Shown one piece after another: positions 46,088 through 55,436 of a DNA stretch of 64,000 nt (the first letter of the stretch is position 1; every line of letters begins with the position of its first letter). The notes beneath the pieces were generated by a model. The model was given only the letters and a program-made list of their open reading frames with translations. It did no database searches and was not told the DNA's origin. Source of the stretch: Bacteroidales bacterium (lineage in GTDB: Bacteria > Bacteroidota > Bacteroidia > Bacteroidales > UBA4417). Location: positions 77,290 through 141,289 of the forward strand of contig JADJGZ010000011.1 in assembly GCA_016707785.1 (NCBI GenBank), given 5' to 3'. Made by a program: the position numbers and the translations under genes.

Positions 46088-46140
46088 TCGGCACTCAGCA
46101 CTCAGCACTCAGCACTCAGCACTCAGCACTCAGCACTTAG
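46085..46140 (+). repeat. 7-bp tandem repeat (CACTCAG)n
   Basis: One CACTCGG, six perfect CACTCAG and one CACTTAG follow the REP-like copies and end 35 bases before the next gene. Confidence 0.9.
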
Positions 46141-46175
46141 CACAAATCATTAACGCAACACATTAACAACGCAAT

Positions 46176-47279
46176 ATGAACGAACCTTCAGCCCGCTCCC
46201 CCCGCATTGCATCTATTGATGCCCTGAGAGGATTTGATATGCTGTTCATCATCTTTCTGGATCACTTTTTCAGCGCACTGAACGTAGGTGTAGGCTCACC
46301 TTTTACACAATCACTGGCTAAACAATTTGATCACCCTGAATGGTTCGGTTCTACAATTTATGATATTGTAATGCCTTTATTCCTGTTTATCGTCGGGGCA
46401 GCAATCCCTTTTTCCTTATCCAGACAAAAACAACAGGACTCAGGATTGTCAGCAATATACTTAAAGCTAATTCGACGTTTTGTGATCCTTTTTATCCTGG
46501 GCTGGATTGTTCAAGGTCATTTACTTGAATTCAATATCGAAACTTTCAGCATTTTCAGCAATACCCTGCAAGCTATTGCAGTCGGATATCTATTTTCTGC
46601 CATTGCGTTTATTCATTTCAGCAGAAAGGTGCGGCTATGGATTTTTGCTTCTTCTCTCATTGTATATATTCTGCTTTTAACCATTCCTTATGTGCCGGGT
46701 GCTGGCAGAGGTGTATTATTACCGGGAAGCAGCTTTGCCTGGTATGTCGATCAAATTGTTTTTGGACAATTCCAGGATGGCACTCAATATACCTGGTTAA
46801 TAAGTGGACTTGGTTTTATCGCCACCACGCTGACAGGCGTTTTTGCCGGAGAATTGATCAAATCAGACCTGCCCAGAAAAAAAGTAGCCTTATATCTGTT
46901 AATCTGCGGAATAGCAGGAGTACTGCTGGGATTGTTATTAGGAATCTGGCATCCGATCATTAAGAAACTTTGGACCAGCTCTTTCGTGCTGGCATCCTCT
47001 GGTGTTTGTTTTCTGCTGCTAAGTTTCTTCTACTGGATCATCGATGTCAAAGGAAAAGTAAAATGGGCCTTCCCACTCAGGGTGATCGGAATGAATGCTA
47101 TAGTAGCTTATGTACTTTCACATGTTTTCAACTTTCACCTGATTGCTGAACAGGTTTTATATGGGTTAAAGCAATTTGTTGGCAATTTCAATTACCTCTT
47201 ACTGACTATTGGCGGATTTGGCATTTTGTACCTGATTCTATGGTACATGCACAAAAACAAGACTTTTATAAAAGTATAA
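46176..47279 (+). CDS. HGSNAT/DUF5009-like membrane acyltransferase
   Basis: This 367-residue polytopic inner-membrane protein has about ten helices. It opens with IASIDALRGFDMLFIIFLDH and has DHPEWFGSTIYDIVMPLFLFIVG, the signature of heparan-alpha-glucosaminide N-acetyltransferase-like (COG4299/DUF5009) proteins. The human homologue acetylates glucosamine across the lysosomal membrane; bacterial members are found in glycan-degradation loci, where they may acetylate imported sugars. Its position after the PUL fits that idea, but no activity can be read directly. Confidence 0.83.
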   Translation: MNEPSARSPRIASIDALRGFDMLFIIFLDHFFSALNVGVGSPFTQSLAKQFDHPEWFGSTIYDIVMPLFLFIVGAAIPFSLSRQKQQDSGLSAIYLKLIRRFVILFILGWIVQGHLLEFNIETFSIFSNTLQAIAVGYLFSAIAFIHFSRKVRLWIFASSLIVYILLLTIPYVPGAGRGVLLPGSSFAWYVDQIVFGQFQDGTQYTWLISGLGFIATTLTGVFAGELIKSDLPRKKVALYLLICGIAGVLLGLLLGIWHPIIKKLWTSSFVLASSGVCFLLLSFFYWIIDVKGKVKWAFPLRVIGMNAIVAYVLSHVFNFHLIAEQVLYGLKQFVGNFNYLLLTIGGFGILYLILWYMHKNKTFIKV

Positions 47280-47396
47280 AATCAGTCTTAGCCTGATTCA
47301 TCCCAAACTAGACCTGATCATGCTAAAATTATCCAATAGATGCGTAAGTATTCATCCCAACAGAATTACAATCAACAATTTAAAATTTTAGTAACG

Positions 47397-48256
47397 ATGA
47401 AGAATTTGCTGCTTTCGTGTTTGACTTTCTTGCTTTTAACGAGCAGTATTGTTGCGCAGGAAGAAATTAAGCTCTACCCTAATGGCCCGGCAGAAGAAAG
47501 TGGAATAACCGCAAAAGAAACACAATACGGTACCTCCTGGGTAGTAGATGTCACTGAAGCAAGGATGTTTGCCTATATTGTCCCTAAAGAAAAAGCAAAT
47601 GGAACAGCAGTTCTGATCTGCCCGGGAGGAGGATATGGAGGGCTTGCAATGGAACATGAAGGGACCATGGTTGCTCAATGGCTGAATTCTATAGGCATTT
47701 CCGCATTTGTACTATACTACCGTATGCCGAACCATCATCCGGAAATCCCTTTGAAAGATGCTCAGACTGCTATTGAACTCATCCGGAAAAACTCGAAAAA
47801 ATGGAATATCGACAGGCACAAAGTTGGGATAGCAGGTTTTTCGGCCGGTGGACACCTGGCTTCAACTGTTGGAACTCAAAATAAGAGAAAAAACCGTCCG
47901 GATTTTATGATCCTGGTTTACCCTGTAATCACTATGACCAGAGGTGATGGAACTTGCGAAAACCTGCTTGGAAAAGATCCCTCAGACCCGCTGATTAATC
48001 GATTTTCAACTGACCTTCATGTAACTGAAAAGACGCCGCCAACTTTCTTAGTTGCAGCTGTGGATGATGATGTAGTTTCGATTGAACATAGTTATAAATT
48101 CTACAAAGCTTTACAAGCCAGGAAAGTGCTATCTGAGATACATGCTTATAAAACCGGGGGCATAGTTTTGGAATGAAAAAAAAAGGTTTGGAGGTCGACA
48201 ACTGGCCGGAACTTCTCTATAAATGGTTGCAATTATATTCAAAAGGTAAAGATTAA
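47397..48256 (+). CDS. Secreted alpha/beta-hydrolase esterase, frameshifted near the C-terminus
   Basis: This is a carbohydrate-esterase-like alpha/beta hydrolase with a signal peptide (1-20). The oxyanion-hole motif CPGGGYGGL, nucleophile elbow GFSAGG and acid in AAVDDDVVS are intact. The open frame stops at 48176 after KTGG. Restoring one G to the five-G run at 48156-48160 reopens the frame to 48256 and yields GGHSFG followed by NWPELLYKWLQLYSKGKD, the normal C-terminus with the catalytic His. The family resembles acetyl-xylan/feruloyl-type esterases. ATG 47397 is used; an upstream in-frame ATG at 47340 precedes the signal peptide. Whether the missing G is real or an error cannot be told. 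Confidence 0.82.
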
Positions 48257-48369
48257 AACATGCCTTTTCACCCCTGATTTCTAATCTTATTAACCTACTT
48301 CGGACGAATTAAAATCAGTGCATGTATTAATTGGGTATATTCGTACTCTATTTCTTTGGTGGAAAAATT

Positions 48370-49746
48370 ATGTTCGTAGCAGAAGTTGTTTACAACCTTT
48401 TAGGGTTGCTGGCACTTAGTGTGCTCTCTGGATTCATATCATCAAGGTATGATAAGAAAAAACTTGTCGGCAAAATATTGCAGGGAATTATCTTCGGTTT
48501 TATCGCCGTTGCTGGCATGATGTTTCCATATGTCCTTAAAGCCGGATTAATTTTTGACGGAAGGTCAATTGTAATCAGTCTGTGTACGCTCTTTTTCGGT
48601 CCATTACCTGGGTTTATTTCTACCTTCCTTGCATTAGGTTACCGAATTTACATCGGAGGTGCCGGTATTTTGATGGGGAGTAGTGTAATCGTAAGTTCAT
48701 TTTTGATAGGATACCTGTTTTACTATTTAAGAAAAAACATGAGATTCAGGGTAACGACCCTGAATATCTATTTTTTCGGCTTATTTGTTCATCTGGCAAT
48801 GATGTTTTCTATGTTTTTACTCCCTCTGTCATTCAGAAGAGAAACTTTCAACTTGTTGACCTTTTCAATTATGGGCATTTACCCATTTATTACTTTACTA
48901 ATTGGAAAAATTCTTTTTGATCAGGAACAAAAACAGGTGGTTTTTACCCTGATCAAAAATAAAGAAGCCTCAATGCGTGCAACATTATATAGTATTGCTG
49001 ATGCTGTCATCACAACGGATACTTTCGGAAGCATAATGCAGATGAATAAAGAAGCTGAAGAATTGACCGGTTGGAAGGAAGAAGAAGCCCAGGGAAAAGA
49101 TCTGGATGATGTGTATCAAATTTATAATGAAGACACCGGAGACAGGCTTGAATCACCGAAATCGCGAATTCAGACAAAAATTCCATCCATTTGGCAAAAT
49201 GGACATTCATATTTAAAATCCAGAAATACAATTTTTAAACCAATAGCTGAAAGTATTTCTCCTATAATTGATGACTCAGGTGAAATTGTGGGGATGGTTA
49301 TTGTATTCAGAGATCAGTCACTTGAACGAAAAAAAATCCAGGAATTGGAAGAGAGCAATCTTTTATTCTCAACCACTTTCCATTTTAGTCCGGTTCCAAT
49401 GCTGCTGGTAGCAGTCGATGACGGAGTATTCCATGATGTAAACACGATGTTTTTGGATGAAACCGGGTATACACGTGATGAGGTTATTGGACAAAACTCT
49501 GTCCAGCTCAACCTATACTTCGACCTTAATGATCGTATAAACATGATCGACAAGATAAGATCTGAAGGAAAAGCATATGGTTTACCCTTTATCTTGAGAA
49601 TAAAAGATGGCTCATTAAAACACTGCCTCCTTTCTTCTAACATTATCAAGATTAATGGTCGTGAATTCTACCTTACGACTATGTTAAACATAAGTCAGAA
49701 AAAAAGAGATGACCAAATCAGGCATATGCATTCAATCTTGCAATGA
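48370..49746 (+). CDS. Sensor kinase N-terminal part: 5TM-LYT sensor and two PAS domains
   Basis: This open frame encodes a five-helix 5TMR-LYT sensor (~1-170, with GPLPGFISTFLALGYRIYIGG) followed by two PAS domains (~200-320, starting ATLYSIADAVITTD; ~330-450). It ends at a TGA (49744-49746), immediately followed in the same frame by the GAF-PAS-kinase ORF. The join (QIRHMHSILQ, stop, then MISSASMADFFKVMKNELG) reads like the usual PAS-to-GAF linker of one kinase, so I think the two ORFs were one gene. The alternative is two translationally coupled genes. ATG 48370 is chosen over a TTG at 48331. Confidence 0.75.
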   Translation: MFVAEVVYNLLGLLALSVLSGFISSRYDKKKLVGKILQGIIFGFIAVAGMMFPYVLKAGLIFDGRSIVISLCTLFFGPLPGFISTFLALGYRIYIGGAGILMGSSVIVSSFLIGYLFYYLRKNMRFRVTTLNIYFFGLFVHLAMMFSMFLLPLSFRRETFNLLTFSIMGIYPFITLLIGKILFDQEQKQVVFTLIKNKEASMRATLYSIADAVITTDTFGSIMQMNKEAEELTGWKEEEAQGKDLDDVYQIYNEDTGDRLESPKSRIQTKIPSIWQNGHSYLKSRNTIFKPIAESISPIIDDSGEIVGMVIVFRDQSLERKKIQELEESNLLFSTTFHFSPVPMLLVAVDDGVFHDVNTMFLDETGYTRDEVIGQNSVQLNLYFDLNDRINMIDKIRSEGKAYGLPFILRIKDGSLKHCLLSSNIIKINGREFYLTTMLNISQKKRDDQIRHMHSILQ

Positions 49747-51567
49747 ATGATTTCATCTGCATCTATGGCTGATTTCTTTAAAGTTATGAAAAATGAATTG
49801 GGAGTATTGGTAGATACAACCAACTTCATATTCGCTTTATATGAAGAAAAGAATGATATGCTTACTGCCCCTTTTATGGAGGATGAGAAAGATGAAATTG
49901 CCCCAACCTGGTCGGCAGCAAGGTCCTTAACTGGCTATGTAGTGAAGCAGGGCAAAACTGTGCTGTTGAATAAAGCTGAAATCTCTAAACTTGCAGCAGA
50001 AAGTATTATTGACATTATTGGAACCCCTGCAGAATGCTGGCTTGGGGTACCCCTGATCAGCAGTAAAAAAGTGCTTGGTGTGATTGTCATTCAGAGCTAT
50101 TCCGATCAAAATGCATTCACTCAGCTCGGAATTGAAATTTTGGAAACCGTTGCAAAGCAATTCACCGTTTACATCGAGAAAAAACAGATAGAAGAAGAAT
50201 CTCTCATACTTTCCAAAGCTGTAGTTCAAAGCCCGGTAACAATTGTTATTACAGATCTAAACGGATCAATTGAATATGTGAATCCAAAATTTACAGAGCT
50301 AACCGGTTATACTCTTAAGGAAGCATTTGGCAAGAATCCGAGGATATTAAAATCCGGAGAACAGTCCTCAGATTTCTATAAAGAATTATGGGATACGATA
50401 TCTTCAGGAAAAGAATGGCATGGAGAATTCCACAATAAGAAAAAGGATGGTGAGCTATTTTGGGAATCTGCAATCATAGCACCTATTATCGATTCCAATA
50501 ATAAAATTACACATTATGTAGCTCTTAAAGAAGATGTTACCGAAAAGAAAAGATTACTTCTTGAGCTTATTTCTGCAAAAGACAGGGCAGAGCATGCAGA
50601 TAAACTGAAGACATCCTTCTTGCAGAATATGTCACATGAAATCCGCACCCCTTTAAACGGGATTCTCGGTTTTGCACATTTACTTAACAGGGAAAATATT
50701 ACTACCGAAAATATCCGTCAATATGCACATGTGATTCAAACCAGTGGAAACAGGTTATTGGAACTTATAAATAATCTAATTGATATCTCCAAAATTGAAT
50801 CAGGAACTTTAGAAGTCACCATGAAGGAATTTGAACTCAATAATTTAATTTATAGTGTTTCAGATCAATTTAAACCTTTGTCGGCTTCAAAAGGAGTAAT
50901 GCTGAAAGTTGCATTAGAACCAAGGTCTAAAGAGATCAATATTATTTCTGATGAATTAAAAATACATCAAATTTTAACCAACTTGATAAACAACGCATTC
51001 AAGTTTACAAAAGAAGGAAGCGTTGAAGTTGGATATTCACTGGTTGTGGATAAGATTTCATTTTATGTGAAAGACACAGGCCCAGGGATTTCTGAAGAAA
51101 ATCAAACGAAAATATTTGAAAGATTCTTCCAGATAGATTCCTCCATGACCAGGGGATATGAAGGTTCAGGCCTGGGATTATCTATCTGTAAAGGCCTCGT
51201 CGAAATGCTCAAAGGAGAGATATGGGTGGAATCAGTCCTTAACCAGGGGACAATATTTCATTTCACAATTCCTTTAATTGAAGGGAAACCTTTGGTAATT
51301 AGCGAAGCAAGCCCGGAAGTAAAACCGGTATTCAAATATAAAAGCATATTAATTGCTGAAGATGATGAATATAGTTTCCTCTATTTACAGGAAATCTTCA
51401 ACAACTTTAATGTTCTGATTACACGGGCAACTAACGGCCAGGATGCAGTCGATACATGTAAATCCAGAAAGGATATTGACCTGGTTATGATGGATATCAA
51501 GCAAAAATGGCGCATCGCCTCTGCCTCATCGCTCACTGCATCCACCAGAAACAAGCGCTGGAAGTAG
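49747..51567 (+). CDS. Hybrid histidine kinase part: GAF, PAS, HisKA, HATPase, broken receiver
   Basis: This 606-residue ORF has a GAF domain (~8-148), PAS with PAC (~155-268), HisKA with the phosphoacceptor in MSHEIRTPLNG (~His297), and HATPase with NNAFKF, DTGPGIS and GSGLGLSICKGL. A receiver domain begins at SILIAEDDEYS (~530) and reaches the phosphoacceptor VMMDIK, but then the frame goes wrong. Beyond this, receiver-like pieces appear in other frames (QALEVG, DYLSKP, ILDAF to ~51640). The receiver is therefore truncated by several indels. It may control the neighbouring cytochrome operon or the PUL; no direct evidence. Confidence 0.8.
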   Translation: MISSASMADFFKVMKNELGVLVDTTNFIFALYEEKNDMLTAPFMEDEKDEIAPTWSAARSLTGYVVKQGKTVLLNKAEISKLAAESIIDIIGTPAECWLGVPLISSKKVLGVIVIQSYSDQNAFTQLGIEILETVAKQFTVYIEKKQIEEESLILSKAVVQSPVTIVITDLNGSIEYVNPKFTELTGYTLKEAFGKNPRILKSGEQSSDFYKELWDTISSGKEWHGEFHNKKKDGELFWESAIIAPIIDSNNKITHYVALKEDVTEKKRLLLELISAKDRAEHADKLKTSFLQNMSHEIRTPLNGILGFAHLLNRENITTENIRQYAHVIQTSGNRLLELINNLIDISKIESGTLEVTMKEFELNNLIYSVSDQFKPLSASKGVMLKVALEPRSKEINIISDELKIHQILTNLINNAFKFTKEGSVEVGYSLVVDKISFYVKDTGPGISEENQTKIFERFFQIDSSMTRGYEGSGLGLSICKGLVEMLKGEIWVESVLNQGTIFHFTIPLIEGKPLVISEASPEVKPVFKYKSILIAEDDEYSFLYLQEIFNNFNVLITRATNGQDAVDTCKSRKDIDLVMMDIKQKWRIASASSLTASTRNKRWK

Positions 51568-51891
51568 GGACTACCTGAGTAAACCTTCGGACCTGCTTGA
51601 TCCTAAACAAGTTGTTTAGGTTATTCTGGACGCATTTAATATATTTTATTGAAAATGAACACCTTTGCTTGAAATCCTTATTTGATAAGGCTACTGGGAA
51701 TTAAAAAAAAACGATCACACTATGTAAATATTGACATATCTGTATAATTTGATAGAATAAAGATTCACCGAAAGTAAACTGAAGTGCAGAAATGAGCGCA
51801 CTAAGCAAATTGCAGGAAACTGCAATTCATGTTTTGAAGGAATTAGAAAATGGAAAGGAACTTAAGCTCAAATAAGATGAGGATAAATCCA
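51568..51891. other. Receiver-domain remnant and intergenic region
   Basis: Bases to about 51640 hold out-of-frame remains of the receiver C-terminus, including DYLSKP at ~51570-51588. The rest is AT-rich. A 27-codon ORF at 51792-51875 (MSALSKLQETAIHVLKELE...) has no recognisable family and is not called. Confidence 0.5.
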
Positions 51892-52647
51892 TCATTTTAC
51901 TACAATGGCATCCTCAATCAATATCTTATAAAAATAACCAGAACCAAAGTCCTTATTCAACCTGACAATTCCGGAGAAAACTACTGTACTGCCAATTGTC
52001 ACACTGTCCTGGGTAGAAAGGGCAAGATCAAAATTCCCGGCAAATTCGCTCCCATCTTGAATGTGCACCCAGTTTTTACCCATTATTTGAGAACTGAAAT
52101 GGGTTACCTGACCTTTGACCTTGATACTTTTCCCGGCATACCTGGGATGGAATTCGTATAATTCCGCAATACTAACACCACCTTTTACCTTTTCAACCTG
52201 GATATCAGTCCTTCGGGTCTCTGGTTGTTTCCGAGGCGGAGTTGCCCCCTGTGGCATAGCGTTATCAGACATAGATCCCGGTTGGGGCTTCCCAAGCATA
52301 TCAGGGCTTTCACTTACCTGCTGGACAAAATAAACCTTGTCAAATGTTTTCCCCAACTCTTTACTTGCAAAATTCTTCATTTCCAAAGCATTGGAAAAAT
52401 AGAGTGTGACTCCTTCAGAAATATCCTGTCTGGAAATAGCAATCCAATACTCCGACTTCCCCTCTTCAACAAGCAGGTAAGTATACTTAGTAGTTTGTGT
52501 AACACTTTGTACTTCAACCTGATGGATTCCTTCAGCAAGAGGATCAGAAACAGTTAATTTTTTCCCTGTATTCCAAAAAGGAATAGTAATCAGGAATATA
52601 CCCGCCAGGATAAGAATGGCAAAAATTATATTTTTTTTATTTTTCAT
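51892..52647 (-). CDS. Membrane-anchored OB-fold protein (NrfJ-like C-terminal domain)
   Basis: This 251-residue protein has an N-terminal membrane anchor or uncleaved signal (~7-26). A beta-rich middle (~40-110) resembles the pattern of the C-terminal half. The C-terminal domain (~165-251) contains GKSIKVKGQVTHFS, MGKNWVHIQDGSE, GSTVVFSGIV and FGSGYFYKILIEDA. This GKNW(V/I)H(I/L)QDG OB-fold is often found beside multiheme cytochromes and is labelled NrfJ-like or DNA-binding; a periplasmic role in cytochrome assembly is more plausible than DNA binding. It is the last gene of the five-gene cytochrome operon, 10 bases after the barrel gene. Confidence 0.78.
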   Translation of the reverse strand: MKNKKNIIFAILILAGIFLITIPFWNTGKKLTVSDPLAEGIHQVEVQSVTQTTKYTYLLVEEGKSEYWIAISRQDISEGVTLYFSNALEMKNFASKELGKTFDKVYFVQQVSESPDMLGKPQPGSMSDNAMPQGATPPRKQPETRRTDIQVEKVKGGVSIAELYEFHPRYAGKSIKVKGQVTHFSSQIMGKNWVHIQDGSEFAGNFDLALSTQDSVTIGSTVVFSGIVRLNKDFGSGYFYKILIEDAIVVK

Positions 52648-52657
52648 CGATTCTGGT

Positions 52658-54274
52658 TTAAAAGCGCTGAGTCAGACTGAGATAAACCCTCTCATAATTC
52701 CTGCTTTTTTCAAATGTACCTTCAACGTTAACAGAGAAATTGAGTTTTTTCATCATCCTCCAGGTAAGATTTAACTCAGCCATATTTTGAACCAAAGGTG
52801 TTTCAGCACTAAGGAACTTGTATTTTACCCATCGGTAATTCACGCCTCCATAAAGTTTACCTGGCAATAAATCTCTCGACAATCCGGCACTATAGATACT
52901 GCTTGAAAGATAACCTGTTTCAAGAAATGTCGCCGAAATTGTTGCGGCAGCTTTCAGCCAGGGCACATTATTATAAGTTGCATAACCATACACATTTTTT
53001 GAGGGGTTTGGATCCTGTTTATTGGTCCTGTACCCTGCATTCACTCCAAAAGTCAGGTTCTTGAGAGGACGATAATTGATTTGAGCCATATACCCCTGTG
53101 TACTTGCTTCTTCGAGTAATCTATCAATAATATCCTTATAGGTTTCATAATAGATGATGTTCTTCCTTGAACTATAGGAGAGTGACATTGAAACCTGTTT
53201 TGAAAACTTATAACGGGCCGTGAAGTACATATTTGATAACTTCAGTTTCTGATCAGCGGAATAGGAACTGTCCTGAGTATTCCTGGATTTGTTGAACAGG
53301 TCAGCTTCCAATGACCCGAAGAGAAAAAGTCCGGGTATAAGGTTGTTCGTGTGTTGAAAATAGGCAAACCTTCGGTCAGTTAAACCTTTATTTTTCTGCT
53401 CAACAAGGGCAATTGAATTTTGCATGGTCTTATCACCAGAATGATAATCATGTGCCAGGTATCCGCCCATTTGCAGTAAAGAGGGATTAAAACTGTAATT
53501 TATATAGTCTGGTCTTGATCCTCCTACCAACCCTGCACTGAATGATTTTAACTTTAACTCAACCTGGGCCCCATCGATAGCGCCAGCATTCGACAACCTG
53601 GCATTAATTTTACGTCCTACCCAAACTTTTACTTTCTTATTAAACTCGTAACTCAGTGCCAGGTTATAAATCTTCAGTCCGTTGAAAACATCATTCTTTA
53701 TCTCACCCCATTCATTTAATCGGTGCACAAAACTGATGTAGGTCTCGCCTGAAAGATTGGAACCACCAATATTAACAGCATTCATGGAAAAATTATACCG
53801 CATTCGCTGTGAAAAGTCAGAAACATTGGAGAAATTGGAATAGGATGCCAATGCAATTCGTCCGCTTATGCGCTGTGTGGGTTCAGTATTGATACTATCC
53901 TTTGCAGGAGTATTTGTTGTTTTGGCTACCGGTGTTGCAGGAGGTACGATGTTCTCTATTTTATTAACAGGGATATTATCACGTGTCACTTTCCCGGAAA
54001 CCTTATCCCCGACAGAATATTTGTCACTTCCAACAGGAACACAAACACAGGAAATAGAGGATAACTCACTAACAATCAATGCCGGAATAAAATTATTTGC
54101 TTTGATCCTGTAAAGGGTATCACCTGCTTTAATTCCATCGGTAGTTTCGAATTTTACATATATGTTCTGAGAAGTAGTATATGATATAACACCTTCAACA
54201 AAAGAAGACAACTCCTGGCCTGAAATGTTATTTCCAAGTATAAGTACAATAATTATAAGCAGTAATTTCTTCAT
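52658..54274 (-). CDS. Outer-membrane beta-barrel protein of the cytochrome operon
   Basis: This 538-residue protein has a signal peptide (1-19, ending NISGQ). A small N-terminal domain (~25-95) with GIKAGDTLYRIK and YSVGDKVSGKVT is followed by a Pro/Thr linker (~105-135). A long barrel with alternating aromatic strands ends SLTQRF, a typical terminal Phe. It sits 10 bases after the giant cytochrome gene. By position it is the candidate porin of a porin-cytochrome conduit, but I see no sequence similarity to MtrB strong enough to name it so. The N-terminal domain could contact the cytochrome or peptidoglycan. Confidence 0.75.
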   Translation of the reverse strand: MKKLLLIIIVLILGNNISGQELSSFVEGVISYTTSQNIYVKFETTDGIKAGDTLYRIKANNFIPALIVSELSSISCVCVPVGSDKYSVGDKVSGKVTRDNIPVNKIENIVPPATPVAKTTNTPAKDSINTEPTQRISGRIALASYSNFSNVSDFSQRMRYNFSMNAVNIGGSNLSGETYISFVHRLNEWGEIKNDVFNGLKIYNLALSYEFNKKVKVWVGRKINARLSNAGAIDGAQVELKLKSFSAGLVGGSRPDYINYSFNPSLLQMGGYLAHDYHSGDKTMQNSIALVEQKNKGLTDRRFAYFQHTNNLIPGLFLFGSLEADLFNKSRNTQDSSYSADQKLKLSNMYFTARYKFSKQVSMSLSYSSRKNIIYYETYKDIIDRLLEEASTQGYMAQINYRPLKNLTFGVNAGYRTNKQDPNPSKNVYGYATYNNVPWLKAAATISATFLETGYLSSSIYSAGLSRDLLPGKLYGGVNYRWVKYKFLSAETPLVQNMAELNLTWRMMKKLNFSVNVEGTFEKSRNYERVYLSLTQRF

Positions 54275-54284
54275 CTACTGATTA

Positions 54285-55436
54285 CTAGTTACTTCTAATG
54301 AAATTTCTGATCATTTGATCATTGCCATTTGGATGGCAATTCAAACAAGCAGCACTGTTGTATGAATACCCGCTTACTCCCTGGTGGTCATTATTGGTTG
54401 AACTCTGAGGATGGCAGGAAGTGGTGCAAGTAAATACAGAGTAATTGGTTGAGTTGGGATGGCAATCAGAACAAGTGTTCCATTCTCCATTGTGATTTCC
54501 GGAATAGATAGGGAAATATTGGTCGTCGTGGTCAAAGGTAGATGGCTGCCATGCTGTTTGAGTGTGGCAATCCTCACAGGTAGTTGGGAATTGAGCCGAA
54601 ACATGGTTAGGGTCATTGGTCTGGTTGTATTCGTTAATATGACAACCGGAACAGGTGTTAGGAGTGTTTGTATAATTACCGTTATGGCAATCAGAACACT
54701 GATTCGCAATAGCAAGATGGGCACCCTTGAGTACATAATAGTTATTATGGATGGGGAAGGTGGCTGGAGCCCAGCCGGGGTTAGTGGTATGGCAGGTTGC
54801 ACATTCATTGGGAATGGCCAATGAAACATGGTTAGGATTTGTCGCCTGGTTATAATTGTTCTGGTGACATCCTTCGCAGGTATTCGGAGTATTACTGTAA
54901 CCGTTGGCGTGACACTGCACACAATTGGTTGCAATGGTTGCATGTGCCCCGGTTAATGGATAGGTGGAATTATGGTCAAAGGTTGAAGGAACCCATGCAG
55001 TCTGTGTATGGCAATCCTGGCAGGTTGTGGCAAATTGGGAAGCCACATGGTTAGGATTGGTTGTCTGGTTATAATTGTCAATATGACAACCGTCGCAGGT
55101 ATTGGGAGTAGTGTTATAATTACCATTATGACAGGTGGCGCACTGATCTGCCAGAGGAATATGAGCCCCTTCCAGCACATAGTAATTATTATGAATTGGG
55201 AAACTGGCAGGCGCCCAACCTGGATTTGTCGTGTGACAGCTCGCACATTCATTGGGAATTGCCAGGGATACATGGTTGGGATTAGTAGCCTGCGTATAAT
55301 TGTTCTGATGGCAACCCTCACAGGTGTTGGGGGTATTGTTATAGCCGTTGGAATGGCACTGCACACAATTTGATGCGATCGTAGCATGCGCACCGGTCAA
55401 AGGATAGGTATTGTCATGATCGAACGTTGAAGGCAC
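54285..55436 (-). CDS. Multiheme cytochrome, C-terminal fragment (14 CX2CH, one CX3CH)
   Basis: The open frame actually reaches back to ~55482 and then includes one more CX2CH (CQDCH). It holds the second and third 148-residue repeats and a final IYSG unit with CTTSCH, and ends CLNCHPNGNDQMIRNFIRSN. The end is probably the true C-terminus, as the barrel gene starts 10 bases later. Confidence 0.8.
   Translation of the reverse strand: MPSTFDHDNTYPLTGAHATIASNCVQCHSNGYNNTPNTCEGCHQNNYTQATNPNHVSLAIPNECASCHTTNPGWAPASFPIHNNYYVLEGAHIPLADQCATCHNGNYNTTPNTCDGCHIDNYNQTTNPNHVASQFATTCQDCHTQTAWVPSTFDHNSTYPLTGAHATIATNCVQCHANGYSNTPNTCEGCHQNNYNQATNPNHVSLAIPNECATCHTTNPGWAPATFPIHNNYYVLKGAHLAIANQCSDCHNGNYTNTPNTCSGCHINEYNQTNDPNHVSAQFPTTCEDCHTQTAWQPSTFDHDDQYFPIYSGNHNGEWNTCSDCHPNSTNYSVFTCTTSCHPQSSTNNDHQGVSGYSYNSAACLNCHPNGNDQMIRNFIRSN

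Noticed and set aside
45532..46140. CRISPR array
   Set aside because: Repeats are 7 or 26 bp, contiguous and without unique spacers, and no cas gene is present.
49744..49746. TGA as a selenocysteine or recoded codon
   Set aside because: No Sec-like context or stem-loop is evident, PAS-GAF linkers have no redox Cys there, and neighbouring genes show other defects.
51731..51758. E. coli-like promoter TTGACA-N16-TAGAAT
   Set aside because: The Bacteroidota primary sigma factor does not use this consensus and no gene follows on the plus strand; probably chance in AT-rich DNA.
51792..51875. 27-codon ORF MSALSKLQETAIHVLKELE...
   Set aside because: Too short, with no family resemblance or promoter evidence; noted only in the intergenic entry.
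54374..55393. Other open frames on both strands of the cytochrome C-terminal part (for example 54374-54943, 54953-55393, 55008-55373)
   Set aside because: Out-of-frame readings of the same 444-bp repeats, rich in Ile/Thr with no haem motifs.
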